Origin: Phoma sp. XZ068
Lineage: Eukaryota > Ascomycota > Dothideomycetes > Pleosporales > Didymellaceae
Reading direction: 5' to 3'
Length of the DNA stretch: 64,000 bases
NCBI GenBank assembly: GCA_004835665.1
Contig: RBKR01000016.1
Span: 744,001 to 808,000, forward strand
Within the stretch, counting starts at the first letter, position 1, and each line of letters opens with the position of its first letter. Made by a program: the position numbers and the translations under genes. The notes beneath the pieces were generated by a model, which saw only the letters and a list, made by a program, of their open reading frames with translations, did not search any database and had not been told where the DNA came from. Positions 24,501-35,698 of this stretch are shown here, in pieces.

Positions 24501-26524
24501 GCCTTCACCTTCCGAAACAAGCCTACCAAAGCTCTCAGGTACCGGTGACATTTCTCGAATACGGGAACCAATGAGCGACACGAGTCATAAGCGAAGCGGT
24601 AGACTAAGTAGCAACGTCAGCTATCAGCCAGCGCTGTACCAGCCGCACGACCTTCCGCGGATTGAAAGGTACTGTACATTCAAAGCTGCAAGCTGCAAGC
24701 TGCAAGTACCGAAGACACCGAAACGTGGGGTTTGTGACGACCCTTTGCCGACTGCATGAAGGTATTGACGGCACCAAGCTGCATGTCGACAATTGTGGGC
24801 GGCGCTTGCACTCGAAAGGCAGAGTCACCGGCCGTCCTCATTCGCTGACTCGTGGGTGCGACAAAACGGCTAGAACGATTCTACTAGCTAAAAGCAAATC
24901 TGAAACGGCTTCGACCACGCTCTCACTGGGTTTAGAGGCAGCGTTACGCTGCACAGGCAATCCTGCAATTGCTGGCAAAGCAGCGAGCATCGCTGTCACG
25001 AGTGAAGCCTGAGGACACAAGCGCAGATCGTTACCACTCAAATGAGCATGCAAACCGCTGGTGCTGGCAAGGTCGAGAGCGAGAGATCTGAGGAGAACCA
25101 GTGGCCACTCCCGCAAGCCGAGCAGGAAGCGTGTTTCAGAGCGATGATCAAACAATGCTTCAACGCTGCTTCTGCTGGTTCCTGCATCTCGATGCACTCA
25201 CATCGTCGGTTGAGCAGCCACAAGTGGATGGCTTCAGGAAACAGGCTGGACGGGCGCGATGCTGACATAGTCCTGTGATTGCACTCCTGCCCCCGTGATT
25301 CTCAGGAGGTGGGAAAGGGAAAGAATCCGCGGGCGCTTGTCGGTGGGTCGGCGGTGCAGCCTCAGGCGCAAAAGCGCAAATTTCTTGTGATAACAGAGCA
25401 GCTTCTATCGACTGGGGGGGCGGGGGGTGACAGCGGGAAACGTGATAAGGCGGTGTCAAGTGGGTGGACAGGCAGGAGAACAGTGGTTGCGGCATCGCAC
25501 AGCGTCAGCGCCACTCGGCGGGCTTGCATGCCCGGCTGCAAACAGCCACCTGACAAGGCCCACGAAGGAGCTCTCGTACGGCAGCGTGGTGTTGAGGCGA
25601 AGGTGTGGCCGGATCTGCCCTCACGCCGCCTTGTTGCGTCAGATTGACTTTGAGCTGGTGAGGTCGCAGCAGGCGACGGACCGCGATGATCTGGGCGAGC
25701 AATCGGCGCAGCTGTCATTTCGAGCATGGCGTCGCGAGCGCAAACAGGGCAGGTGCACGTAGCGAGCGGGGCAGGTGCGAATAACCGCGAGGAAAGGGCG
25801 CGCAGGGAGCCCGCCAGAGAGCGCGCTCCAGACGGCCTCGACGCATGATGTCGTCGACGAGCCCGCACAGGGAAGCGCAGGCATCGCAAAGGGAATAGGA
25901 GGGTCGACTGGAGACTGATCCACCGCTACGTCGCCCGTCGCAGCGACATGCCCGCTGCAGCAGCACCAAGCGTCGTCGGCGGCCAGGCATGCTGGTGCAG
26001 CCTCTGGTTCAGGCTCTGGTGCATTTGCGCTAGGAGGCATTCGCACTCAGCACCCATTGCTGCACGGCCGTCCCACGAGTCGCCCGCCCGCCAGAGTGCG
26101 GGCCTCAAAATAGATTGGTGGCAGGGGTGCGGAGGCGTGTGCAGAGACCAATGGCCAAGGTCTTTCTCAAACACCGCTAGGCCAGCAGAGACCCAGAGCC
26201 CAGGGCGTTTCAGCGCTGCGACACTTTAACCTGCCGCTTTCCCTCCCAGACGTCGTTTCGCATCCCCAGCCCGTCACGTCTGCTCGCTCATCCACCCGTC
26301 GAGACTGCTCGCGATACATTTCATTCTCATTTAACATATCTCAAACCGTCGCTGGCCGATATCTCTTTCGCTTTGCGCCTCAACTTTCGTTGTTCGAACC
26401 TGGCAGGCCCTTCACCGCGCTTTCCCCTCGCGTTTCCAGAGCTCCTCTGACCCCATCACGTCACTGACGTCTGACCTCCGCGACGCCAAACACCCGTCTA
26501 TAGAGGGACGTGTTGCAGCGCAGC
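21573..26524. other. Long gene-free interval upstream of STE12
   Basis: Nearly 5 kb without a recognisable gene, between the leftward CRD1 start and the rightward STE12 start. Its last 1.5 kb is more GC-rich and carries a G-rich run at 25414-25437. The final 200 bases are pyrimidine-rich and free of ATG, as expected of a fungal leader. Overlapping open frames of 100-182 codons occur (for example 22706-23254 plus and 25362-25889 minus), but they start at non-ATG codons or show Arg/Ser/Pro-rich composition caused by base content. Confidence 0.55.
24684..24704. repeat. Short tandem repeat, 7-bp unit x3
   Basis: Three perfect head-to-tail copies of AGCTGCA in the gene-free interval upstream of STE12. 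No function is suggested by the sequence. Confidence 0.85.
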
Positions 26525-28926
26525 ATGTTTCCCAACGCCCACCATGCCCAGATGCCCCCACCCCAGGCACGCTCTGTTGCGCCTGAGACCTTTCTACTAG
26601 ACCAGGACGCTCAGCAAAGCCTGCCGCCGGACAGCATCGTCGCCCTGCAGCAAGTTGACAACCGTACGTGCTGCACCCGTGTTCCACTGCCTCTGCGCAT
26701 CCTCTACGCGCCTGCATTGTGTCTTTGCTGTGTGCTAACCTCGTCGCAGTCAAGTACTTCCTCATCTCAGCACCAGTCGACTGGCAACCAGATCAGTACA
26801 TTCGCAGGTTCCTCCTGCCCACAGGCGAATATGTCTCTTGCGTGCTATGGTATGTGCGCCTGCTGCTGCGCTGCACAACACGACAGCTAATTGGCCTGCA
26901 GGAACAACCTCTTTCACATCTCAGGTACCGACATTGTACGATGCCTGTCCTTCAGATTCCAGGCCTTTGGCCGCCCCGTCAAGAACTCCAAGAAGTTCGA
27001 GGAGGGTATTTTCTCAGATCTGCGCAACCTGAAGTCCGGCACAGACGCGTCGCTGGAAGAGCCCAAGAGCGCATTCCTCGACTTCCTATACAAGAACAAC
27101 TGCATCCGCACACAGAAGAAGCAAAAGGTCTTCTACTGGTACAGCGTACCCCACGACCGCCTGTTCCTCGACGCGCTGGAGCGCGATCTCAAGCGTGAGA
27201 AGATGGGACAAGAGGCCACCACCATGGCCGTCAGCGAGCCTGCGTTGTCGTTCGAGTTTGATTCGTCGCAGTCTCTCTTCGAGCAGCTCACCAAGGCACA
27301 ACAAACCAACTCTTCTTCATTCAACAACAACGTACAACCATCGTACCAGCACAACCCATCGCCTGACATGATGTCAAGAGATTCGATGCCACCCCCGCAA
27401 ATGGTGCCGGTTACCCAGCAGATGCCTCAGCACCAGCCCCAGCCCATGCACCACCAACCTGTACACCACCAGCCGGTACACCACCAGCCTGTGCAGCACG
27501 AAGACCCTATGGCTCAATACCACCAGCAGATGTCTATGGCGCCCTCGATGCCACCGACAATGCAGCCGACCGTCATGAAGAGCCGGGAGCGCGAGTTCAG
27601 CACCTCCCTGCAGTACGACCGCAACGGCATCCCGCTCTCGCAGGTCCATCAACGCCACAGCTCCATGCCCGCTTACATGGAGTACTCGCCTGCCCCTTCT
27701 TTCGTTTCTTCCCACTACGAGGACTACAGCACACGCGGCATGTCTTTCGAGCCCCTTACCCCACCACAGCACCAGATTGGTCTCGGTGCTGAGCCAGCTT
27801 ACATCGCCAACGAGGACACTGGCCTGTACAGCGCCATTCCCGATCTTCCAGTACCCAACACATTCAACCCGCTCATGAACATTCCTCCATCAAACTTGAT
27901 GGGTCCCGGCTACCCGGTTTCCAGGCCATTCGCGCCTGGCAATGTCTACTCCGTCATTGAGGGCTCGCCGACCTACAAGCAGCGCCGAAGGCGATCGTCT
28001 CTCTCCGCTGGCATCAGTGCTGCTGTCGCTGCTGCTGGCAATGCTCACCAGGTTCACCGCCAAAGCGATCTGAGACGGTCGATGTCGGTCAACCCTGTCC
28101 CTGAGGCCGACGAGTCAAACCACAACTCGCCATCGCCCAACGGTGCTGCATACGCCCAGCCCGTCCAGGAGCCCAAGCCTCTTGTGGACGGCTCGCGTCA
28201 AGGTACACCGCTCAACACCGTTGAGGAGAGCCCCGAGCCCCAGCCAGCAATGCTCCACCACGACGATCTCAACAGCATGGTCAACGGTGAATTGTTTGAA
28301 ACACCCCTGCAGCACAGCGCCGTTGCTCGTGCGGCAGGTGCACCCATCTTCCGCCGCGCGCGTAGTGCAACCATGATGGAGATTGGTCCCTACCCTCAAA
28401 AGTCCCACTCATGCCCCATTCCCACATGTGGAAGGCTCTTCAAGAGATTAGAACATCTCAAGAGGTAAGCGCCTTCCCTCCCCTAATTTCCTGTTGATAG
28501 GTCGTTGGTTCCTTGAACTATTTTTAAGCATTGACGCTGACGATCTGGCGCTTAGGCACGTGCGTACCCACACACAAGAACGACCATACGTTTGCCCTCT
28601 GTGCAACAAGGCTTTCTCGCGGTCGGACAACCTTGCCCAGTGAGTTGCCTCAGTCACTTGTTTCTGAATCACCAATACTAACGCAAGTCAGACATCGTCG
28701 CACACACGAGCCCCGTCCTGACGGCGAGCCTATTGAGGACTTCAACGAGGACGACCTTGAGGGCGAAGAGGAGCTTCACCTCGAGGAAGACTCGCCAACG
28801 TCCGGCAACGAGTATCTTGGCGGTGCGCACAACGTATCTGCTTCTTATGCCGACATTCCTGGCCCTGGTCTCGGAATGGGCGCTACCATGGCGACGCCTC
28901 AGCAGCTGATGGCCGGCCACTACTAG
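26525..28926 (+). CDS. STE12: Ste12 homeodomain/C2H2 transcription factor
   Basis: Five exons: 26525-26663, 26750-26849, 26902-28464, 28556-28639 and 28692-28926, all with GT-AG introns, giving 706 residues. The Ste12 homeodomain-like DNA-binding region spans about residues 47-190 and is read across three exons: [20 protein letters not shown], then [37 protein letters not shown] and [20 protein letters not shown] long Gln/Pro/His-rich region follows, with a triplicated HHQPV. Two C2H2 fingers lie near 581-604 ([19 protein letters not shown]) and 612-632 ([17 protein letters not shown]); each is split by an intron. Fungal Ste12 with C-terminal fingers is typical of filamentous ascomycetes and absent from budding yeast. 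It acts below the Fus3/Kss1-type MAP kinase in mating and, in pathogens, in invasive growth. The end is acidic followed by a Gly/Met-rich tail. Confidence 0.96.
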
Positions 28927-29621
28927 GCGGTCGCCAACGACTGTCTTTATTGATGTCTTATCACGATACAAGCATTCGGCGCTGGGCGAACCATAGAGTG
29001 GCTGCATTTCTTCTTTCTTCCCTTTGATTCCCTAGACCAGGCTTTCTTTACATCCTGAGCATCTTACGATGTTTGCATTGCAGCGCGTCGCATGCATTTT
29101 CTTCCGGTATTGGTCACGAACACGAGTACCCCTTTCTTTCGCTTCTCCTGCGCACAGTCGTCTTTTCTTACATGGTTGCATATCCTGTTGGCATACAAGC
29201 GATTTTCTGCAAAAGTTGTTGGCTGGTGGTTGGCGCAGAACGCCGTTGCGCGCAGCTGATGTCGCTGCGTGTTTCTTGTGGATATGATACCATAGTGGAG
29301 GGTCGCCGCTTGAGGCGTGTGTATAATATTGCAACAATGCAGAACTCGCTTATCCGCGACTTACTCCTCCCATGCTTCCGTGATGCATGTATCGCCTGCC
29401 TATCGATGCGTAGAACGAACAGGGCATGACGTGAGACGGACTTGCACAGTGCCCGCCTCGGCCACGTAATTGTCCAAGCCCATTCATCTCACTGGCTGAC
29501 ACCCCTGGGATCCATGTCTAACCATCTCGGTAAAGTAATCCTACATACAAGCAATACCCTTCCATTGGCATCATGCATCCCCCATTCATGTCCTCCACAT
29601 ATAGTAAGCCCCTTTCTTACC

Positions 29622-29650
29622 CGCTCGTCCTGCTCGTCCTGCTCGTCCTG
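29622..29650. repeat. Tandem repeat, 9-bp unit x3
   Basis: Three adjacent copies of a 9-bp unit (GCTCGTCCT) downstream of STE12. The first copy is preceded by C and the others by T-ended copies, so the array is near perfect. Confidence 0.85.
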
Positions 29651-29818
29651 CACTTGAGGACGAACGCCTTGGATGGTGTGAAAGCGTTGCGCGGCTTGTT
29701 CAGCCACAAGTGTGATGACAGGGTTGCCTGTAGAAGTGAGATTTGTTGAGGAAGTGTTGGGTGGTTGGATGATTTGGATTGTAAAGTCTTGGAGGTACGG
29801 GAAGTGAATGCATGGGTG

Positions 29819-29896
29819 GATGGGAGACTGGATGGATGGGAGACTGGATGGATGGGAGACTGGATGGATGGGAGACTGGATGGATGGGATACTGGA
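29819..29896. repeat. Minisatellite, 16-bp unit x5
   Basis: Five head-to-tail copies of GATGGGAGACTGGATG. The first four are identical and the fifth has a changed base and an incomplete end. Such near-identical copies suggest recent expansion by slippage or unequal exchange. The array is in the convergent intergenic region between STE12 and MTO1, so length changes should be neutral. Confidence 0.9.
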
Positions 29897-30098
29897 CTGT
29901 TGTGTGAGGCAGAGAGCGGTGATGCTTGTAGGCTCAGATTAAGTTCAGAGAAGTAGATGCATGTAAAGTATCATCTCTGTATTCTTACATATCGTAAAAG
30001 TACACAAAGTGTTAAACCTCTTGTAGCACCAACTAGAGCTATCAAACCCCCAAACGCCACCCAATGCACGCATATCCACACTTCATATCCATAATATC

Positions 30099-32225
30099 TT
30101 ACATACCCTCAACAGCAACACCCGCCCCGCTACCCTCCCTATACAACGCCTTCCGTTTCTCTACCTCCTCTTTCACCCTCCTCTCTCGCTCCTCCCTCCC
30201 CGCACCTTTAACATACTGCAGCAACCGCAGTGCACCCGTTGGCGTCACACCTTCCACCCTCCTCGCCTGCCCCACGCTCTCTGGACGCGCAACCCTCAAC
30301 GCAGCCTTTTCTTCGAAACTCAGCCCGAAGATACTGTCGAAGTCGAGGTCAAGCGGCAGCGCGAGATGCTCGTCGCGCAGCCAGCGGGTCTGCGCGGCGG
30401 TTTGGTAGGCGACGTAGGGTGCGTATGTGGCTTCTATGTGGACACGGTCGCGGATGCGTTGGGGGAAAGCCGAGATTTCAGGGAGGATGGAAGAAAGCGA
30501 TGATGGTGTTGTGTTGGCCATGCGGAGGAGGTCGTAGGCTGTGCGTTTGGAGGAGTCGTTGCGGACGTCGAAGCCGTGGTCTTTCCAGCCGGGGGCGCCC
30601 ATGGATTTGGATTGCAGGAGGGAGGTAAGGGATGTCATTGCTTCGGATTCGGCGGTGAATGCTGTCCAGCGCTTGTCGGAGATGACGCCGTGGGCGCGCC
30701 CGAGGGAGGTGAGGCGCGTGTCTGCGTTGTCGGCGCGCGCGGACATGCGGTATTCGCTGCGGGAGGTGAACATGCGGTAGGGTTCTGAGACGCCCTTTGT
30801 GATGAGGTCGTCGATCATGATGCCGATGTATCCATCTGCGCGGGTGAGAACCATGGCTTCTTTGCCTAAGCTGCGGAGACCCGCGTTGATGCCTGCGACT
30901 ACGCCCTGGCCGGCTGCTTCTTCGTAGCCCGTTGTCCCGTTGATTTGACCCGCGAGGAACAGGCCGGAGATGTTCTTCGTTTCGAGGGTGCTGCGGAGGT
31001 GTCGCGGGTCGACGTAGTCGTATTCCACGCCATACCCAGGCTGGAGCATTTTCACGTCCTCCAAACCCTTCACTGTCTTCAAGAACGCTTCCTGGACATC
31101 GGGCGGGACAGTGCAGGATATGCCGTTCGGGTAGATGATGTCGTTGTCGAAGCCCTCGGGCTCGAGCCAGATGATGTGCGATGTTTTGTCTGTGAAGCGG
31201 ATAATCTTCGATTCGAGCGAGGGGCAGTATCGCGGGCCCTTGACAGTTTCGCGGATATGTATCGATTTGTCGAGGTTCTGGCGGATAATCTCGTGACCAG
31301 CTTCGTTGGTGCGGGTTTCGTGGTTGAGCAGCTGGCGCTCGACTTGCACACGGTCGTTCAAGTAGCTAAATGGCGTGGGCGGATCGTCGCCTTCCTGCGC
31401 CTCGAGGATCTTGAAGTTGATCGACTTTGCGTCCAGCCGCGGTGGCGTACCTGTCTTCAGTCTGCCCAGCGTGAACCCAGCGTCCCTCAGACTCTTACTC
31501 AGTCCAAACGTCGCGGCCTCGCCCATGCGCCCGGACGGATAAGCGTCGAGTCCGATATGGATCTCGCCACCCAAAAATGTGCCCGTCGTAATAACGACAT
31601 TCCCCGTGGGAATAATCTGTCCGCTTTCCAACCTCACGCCCGTAATCTTTCCATAACTCCCCTTCCGCCCCTCCGTGCGATCCACAATGATATCCGCAAC
31701 ACTGCCCTCGACCACACTCAACCCCTTATACCCCTCAATCTCCTCGCGCATGTATTGCTTATACAGCGCCCTATCGATCTGCGCGCGCGGCCCCCAAACC
31801 GCCGGCCCCTTCTTGCGATTGAGCACGCGGAACTGGACACCCGCTTTGTCGACAATGCGGCCCACGACGCCGTCCAGGGCGTCGATCTCGCGCAGCATCG
31901 TGCCTTTGCCAATACCGCCAAACGACGGATTGCACGAGCACACGCCGAGGTTCTCTCTTGACGGCGTGACGAGCGCGGTGCGGGCGCCGGAGCGGGCAGC
32001 TGCGGCGGAGGCTTCGCAGCCTGCATGGCCGCCGCCAATGACGATGACGTCGTAGGGCCTGTGAAGTCTTAGTCGGGGTGCTGTGGTCTAACAAGCGCGG
32101 GCGAGGGCGTACTGTTCGGAACTGGAGACGCTGGCAAAGGTTCTGCGGTGGCGGGTGGGGAGGGACCGCACGCGCGGTGCGTGGCCCCAGAGCTGGCGCG
32201 CTCGCTGCGGCACGGCTCGCTGCAT
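30099..32225 (-). CDS. MTO1: Mitochondrial tRNA uridine-5 carboxymethylaminomethyl enzyme, GidA/Mto1
   Basis: Exon 1 is 32225-32113 and exon 2 is 32058-30099; the 54-nt intron (GTACGC donor, CTAAG-like branch site, CACAG acceptor) joins the presequence to the FAD fold. The product is 690 residues. Residues 1-38 ([20 protein letters not shown]) form an Arg-rich mitochondrial presequence. The FAD-binding motif is [18 protein letters not shown], followed by [39 protein letters not shown] and [19 protein letters not shown]. The last is the hallmark of GidA/MnmG proteins. Together with Mss1/MnmE, Mto1 modifies the wobble uridine of mitochondrial tRNAs, which affects translation of respiratory subunits. 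The C-terminal helical domain is present. The basic tail ends in a Gly/Ala stretch. It lies 430 bases downstream of another mitochondrial gene, RIM1, on the same strand. Confidence 0.95.
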
Positions 32226-32654
32226 GGTGGGGTGTGAAGGGGTGGTGGACGGGCGGGTTGAAAAAAGTTGGGAGTGAGCGCGGAGGTGTCGCATCGCCGC
32301 AACTTTCGCCGCGCAGTCACGTGGGGAAAGTTGTCTGCGCGTACGCGAGTACGCGAGTAATGCGATAGCTGTCACTGGATCCAAGCTCCGAGATGGTCGA
32401 TGGTAGGCTCGATTCACATGCCTTCTTATCGACGAGTTCTGTAGCAGAATAGCGCAGATAATTGTCCCGGTGTAGTGCAAACGCCTCCATTCATAGCTGT
32501 ACAAGAGCAGAGATGGTACATAAGAAACCCTTCCATGGTATACACTTTGATATCTCGTACAAATCCAAAAGCATCGTCTCCTCCCATTCTCCGGCAAATT
32601 GTCTCATTACAAGGTATAGCGACAAATCGTACACATCTCAAGCCAGCCAGACGC
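32226..32654. other. Intergenic between MTO1 and RIM1
   Basis: 429 bases between tandem leftward genes; it holds the MTO1 promoter and the RIM1 3' UTR. No other feature is seen. Confidence 0.5.
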
Positions 32655-33170
32655 CTAAACAGAAGCCTCCTGCACGATGCCCTCGTCGTTGGTCTCGGCC
32701 GTCTCCTCGGTGCGGGCGCGCGAGAGGACATCGAAGTTCCTCGCGACCAGGCTCAGGTTGGAGCGCTTGTTGCCCTCTGCGTCGGTGAAGACCTCCATGC
32801 GGGCGTCGGCGTCGACGTAGAGGAGGGAGCTAGATAGAAATCAGCATCGCATTTAAGGTCAAATACTACGTCAAATATCACTCCAAGCAGACTAAACTCA
32901 CCCCTTAGGCACACCCATCAAGAAATCCTTCTGCGCGCCCTGCACAAAACTCGCGACCCGGAACCAGCTCGTCTTCTTATCATCGCCCTTGCCAAACGAG
33001 CTCCCAATCACATAGCGGACCAGCGTCCTATCGCCCGAGATGGTGACTTCCTCGGGCGCGACACCCAGACGGCCGACGACCGTCATGCGCGCGAGCTGCG
33101 AAGCGGGGCTGGACGAGAAGCTGCGGGTGAAAGCGCGGGGCGCGGCGGTGCGGAACGAGCTTGCGAACAT
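32655..33170 (-). CDS. RIM1: Mitochondrial single-stranded DNA-binding protein
   Basis: Exon 1 is 33170-32902 and exon 2 is 32829-32655; the 72-nt intron has a GTGAGT donor and a TCTAG acceptor, splitting a Gly codon (GG/C). The product is 147 residues, close to the family length. Residues 1-27 (MFASSFRTAAPRAFTRSFSS) form a clear mitochondrial presequence ending in a typical RSFSSSP motif. The OB fold of bacterial-type SSB follows: MTVVGRLGVAPEEVTISGDR, VRYVIGSS, KKTSWFRVASF, then after the splice SLLYVDADARMEVFTD and KRSNLSLVARNFDVLSR. Rim1 coats single-stranded mitochondrial DNA during replication and repair. The C-terminal tail is acidic, as in other SSBs, although it lacks the bacterial DDDIPF tip. 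MTO1 lies just downstream on the same strand. Confidence 0.93.
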
Positions 33171-33534
33171 GGCTGCGGTGGTGGAGCTGCGAGACGGGTG
33201 GTGGGAGAGGCAGTGGGCGTGATGGGTTGTTTGCGCGGTGGCGGGGTGGGGAGGATGTTAGGGTGGAGCTGAGGTGTCGCGTCGCGGAGCGCAAGTCAGG
33301 GGCGCGTTTGCCAAGGCTGGAGGGCCGAGGCCATTGGCGAATCACTGGCTGGTATATGGTCACATAGCTGTCGTGACACCGTCAACATAATGAGAAGAGA
33401 CTTGTCAACTGTTGTGTTGATGCTGTCCATGTCTGGGTATCTATTTTTTGAGGATTTAATGGCTGCTCAATCATGTTGCTCCATCATGTAGCTCAACATG
33501 CAGCTCAACATGCAGCTCAGAGCAATACAATCCA
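33171..33534. other. Intergenic 5' of RIM1 and 3' of WDR70
   Basis: 364 bases. The part next to RIM1 should be its promoter; the part next to WDR70 contains a short imperfect tandem repeat, listed separately. Confidence 0.5.
33468..33520. repeat. Imperfect tandem repeat, 12-13-bp unit x4
   Basis: Four copies of a unit like CAACATGCAGCT, the last two identical and the first two diverged and one base longer. It lies directly 3' of the WDR70 stop codon. Confidence 0.75.
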
Positions 33535-35226
33535 CTACCGCTTCACCCTCTTCCCCGCCGGCTCATCCTCATCACTATCATAATCCTTGTAAATCTGCTT
33601 CGGCTGCGTCTTATCCCACGCCCCCGTAAACACATTCTTCTCCCCGGCCTTGGGCGCATACTTGAGCAGCGCCTCCCGCGGATCCTCATCACGCATATCA
33701 CTCCCCTCAATCTGCTCCATGACGTACTTCTGGTCGGGCGTGCTCTTCGCAAACGGCGTGACCGCGGGGATGTGTGGACGACGTGGGTCGCGGCTCTTGC
33801 CTGACGCTGTGAGACCGATTGTGGGATGGCGCGCTGAGAAGGAACCTGCTGCTGCTTTGCCGCCTTGGTCTTCGCCTGCCATGCCGAGTGGGTCCATGTC
33901 GACGGTGAGGTTGGGGTCGTCGTCGACGTGGCGCTTCTTGGGCGCTTTGCTGAGGATGGTGAGCGCGCCGCCCGTCGAGAGCGAAGGGTTGAAGAGTATG
34001 GTTGTCTGCCCGTTGGCGGAGCCGGTGAAGATCTGGTTGAGCTTGGGATGCCAATTCACAGTGATGAGGGGCGAGCCTGGAGTGACTGGCGTGACGAGCT
34101 CTGGACGGAGTGTCGCGGGATTGAGGATGTGCAGGTGGCCAGTCTCGGAGCCGGTGATGATGCTCGCCGAGTTGGGTGCAAACTTGATGTTCGATGTTGG
34201 GTACTGTGATGATGTCGAGGGATGTGATGTTGTGTTGAGCGGCGTCTTGAACTTCCGTGTGTCCCACAGCTTGATTGTGTCGTCTCCACCTCTTGTTATG
34301 ACCAGTCGCCCGTCAGCGCTGATATCCAGTCCGCTCGTCCAAGTGTCCTTTTCGTGTGCATCGCGAATCTCCGCCGAAGGACGATGATATGGGCCCTCCC
34401 CGCCCCACATGACCAGACTGCCATCTAACGCTGCAGAGACCAGTATACTGCTGCCGCCTTCAGCTGCTGCGCCCCAAGCAACTGCTGTCATCCTCGTCAT
34501 TCCTGCGCTGCCGGCCGCCCGTGACTTGTGCACTATGACCTCCTCCTGCTTCATCCTCTTGTTGACATCCCATATGCGCACCGTGCTGTCCGTGCCCGCA
34601 GTGACAAATCTATCCCTATTCGTAGGATGCCATGCCGCGCACGTGAGGTCTGCCGTGTGTCCCTTGGTGTTGTGCTTGTCCCTCAGATACATGTCTCCCT
34701 TGACATACTCTGCCGTGAGATCGCCATCTCTGGTGAACAACCTCGCCTGCGGTGTCGCGGTGACGCACAGAAACTGGCTTCCGGAGAGCGGGCTGATCAG
34801 GACCTGGTGAATTAAATGCGCCTCTGCCGTCTGCGAGGGCTTGGTTGCGAACGGGTCGACCGTCTTGAAGGCGCGGATTGTACTCGGTGTCAGCGCACTC
34901 AGGTCGTGCAGCTTCAATGTGCAATCGTTGCTCCCCGTCACCATTCGCGTGCCAGACGGGTCGAGCGCAATGGTCGTAACGGCGCGGTCATGCGTCTTGA
35001 TGACCAGCTCGTGGGAGACGGGGAACTCGTCGTCGTCTTCATCATCATCGTCGCTGTCGTCGTCCGAGTCCTTGTCTTCCACTTTCCGGCTTTGCTTGCT
35101 CTCATCCACCACCGGTCTGCGACAGCGCTCGATTTGCGCCTCAATGTCTACGCCTCCATCTTTCTTGCCAAACTGCGTGGGCATAAAGTGGCGCAATGCC
35201 TCGTCGTCGTCTGCAGAAAAGTCCAT
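33535..35226 (-). CDS. WDR70: WDR70-type WD40 repeat protein
   Basis: A single exon of 563 residues. The N-terminus is MDFSADDDEALRHFMPTQFG, followed near residues 45-70 by a strongly acidic run of Asp and Ser. About six to seven WD40 repeats follow from residue 75; examples are the repeats ending GSNDCTLKLHDL, GTDSTVRIWDV, ALDGSLVMWGG and GGDDTIKLWDT. After the propeller comes a region typical of the WDR70/Gad-1 group (KYVMEQIEGSDMRDEDPREA) and a basic C-terminus (GKRVKR), which suggests nuclear location. In fission yeast and humans, Wdr70 works with the Cul4-Ddb1 ubiquitin ligase to promote histone H2B ubiquitination and resection at DNA breaks. That role is known for the family and is inferred here. 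The gene is divergent from an SDR-like gene, with 472 bases between starts. Confidence 0.88.
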   Translation of the reverse strand: MDFSADDDEALRHFMPTQFGKKDGGVDIEAQIERCRRPVVDESKQSRKVEDKDSDDDSDDDDEDDDEFPVSHELVIKTHDRAVTTIALDPSGTRMVTGSNDCTLKLHDLSALTPSTIRAFKTVDPFATKPSQTAEAHLIHQVLISPLSGSQFLCVTATPQARLFTRDGDLTAEYVKGDMYLRDKHNTKGHTADLTCAAWHPTNRDRFVTAGTDSTVRIWDVNKRMKQEEVIVHKSRAAGSAGMTRMTAVAWGAAAEGGSSILVSAALDGSLVMWGGEGPYHRPSAEIRDAHEKDTWTSGLDISADGRLVITRGGDDTIKLWDTRKFKTPLNTTSHPSTSSQYPTSNIKFAPNSASIITGSETGHLHILNPATLRPELVTPVTPGSPLITVNWHPKLNQIFTGSANGQTTILFNPSLSTGGALTILSKAPKKRHVDDDPNLTVDMDPLGMAGEDQGGKAAAGSFSARHPTIGLTASGKSRDPRRPHIPAVTPFAKSTPDQKYVMEQIEGSDMRDEDPREALLKYAPKAGEKNVFTGAWDKTQPKQIYKDYDSDEDEPAGKRVKR

Positions 35227-35698
35227 TATTTCACATGCACAGTAAGCCCGGCGGCAAACAGACTGTGTTTGTGTGGGAACTCAAGCTTCCGCCACAATTC
35301 TCATGCTCGACGTTCTGCAGCGGTATGACATCGACGCGCCGCGCTACGTTAAAAGCGGCACGCTAAAGTTCAACCTAGCGAGACCATTTGTAACCCTTTG
35401 TTCGTTACGTGGTCCAGATTACACCACATTTGCACCCAAAGAGCAAGTAAGCTTACAAAGGTGCCCGGTATGTAATCGAGCGCCAGGTAATATCACACCG
35501 ATCGAAGCTTGTGTCATGCATGTACAGTCAGTGAGCTTACTTCAGTACGACGAATGGTAAGCAAAGTCGTCAATGGACGACATACCATAGCGAGGAAAAG
35601 ATGGCACAAAACCAGACGTAGTCCGCCATGGATCAATACATTTCAATCCCCTCACGCATTTGATCGATACATTATTCACTCTACCCAAAATCTCAAAT
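35227..35698. promoter_or_regulatory. Divergent promoter region WDR70/SDR-like gene
   Basis: 472 bases between divergent start codons. No TATA box is evident and no additional gene is seen. Confidence 0.45.

Larger units (their letters stand above)
28927..30098. other. Convergent intergenic region with tandem repeats
   Basis: About 1.2 kb between the ends of STE12 and MTO1. It contains two short tandem repeats, listed separately. No further gene is seen. Confidence 0.6.

Noticed and set aside
25362..25889. 175-codon minus-strand open frame in the GC-rich part upstream of STE12
   Set aside because: Arg/Ser/Pro/Ala bias follows from base composition; several frames on both strands are open here at once.
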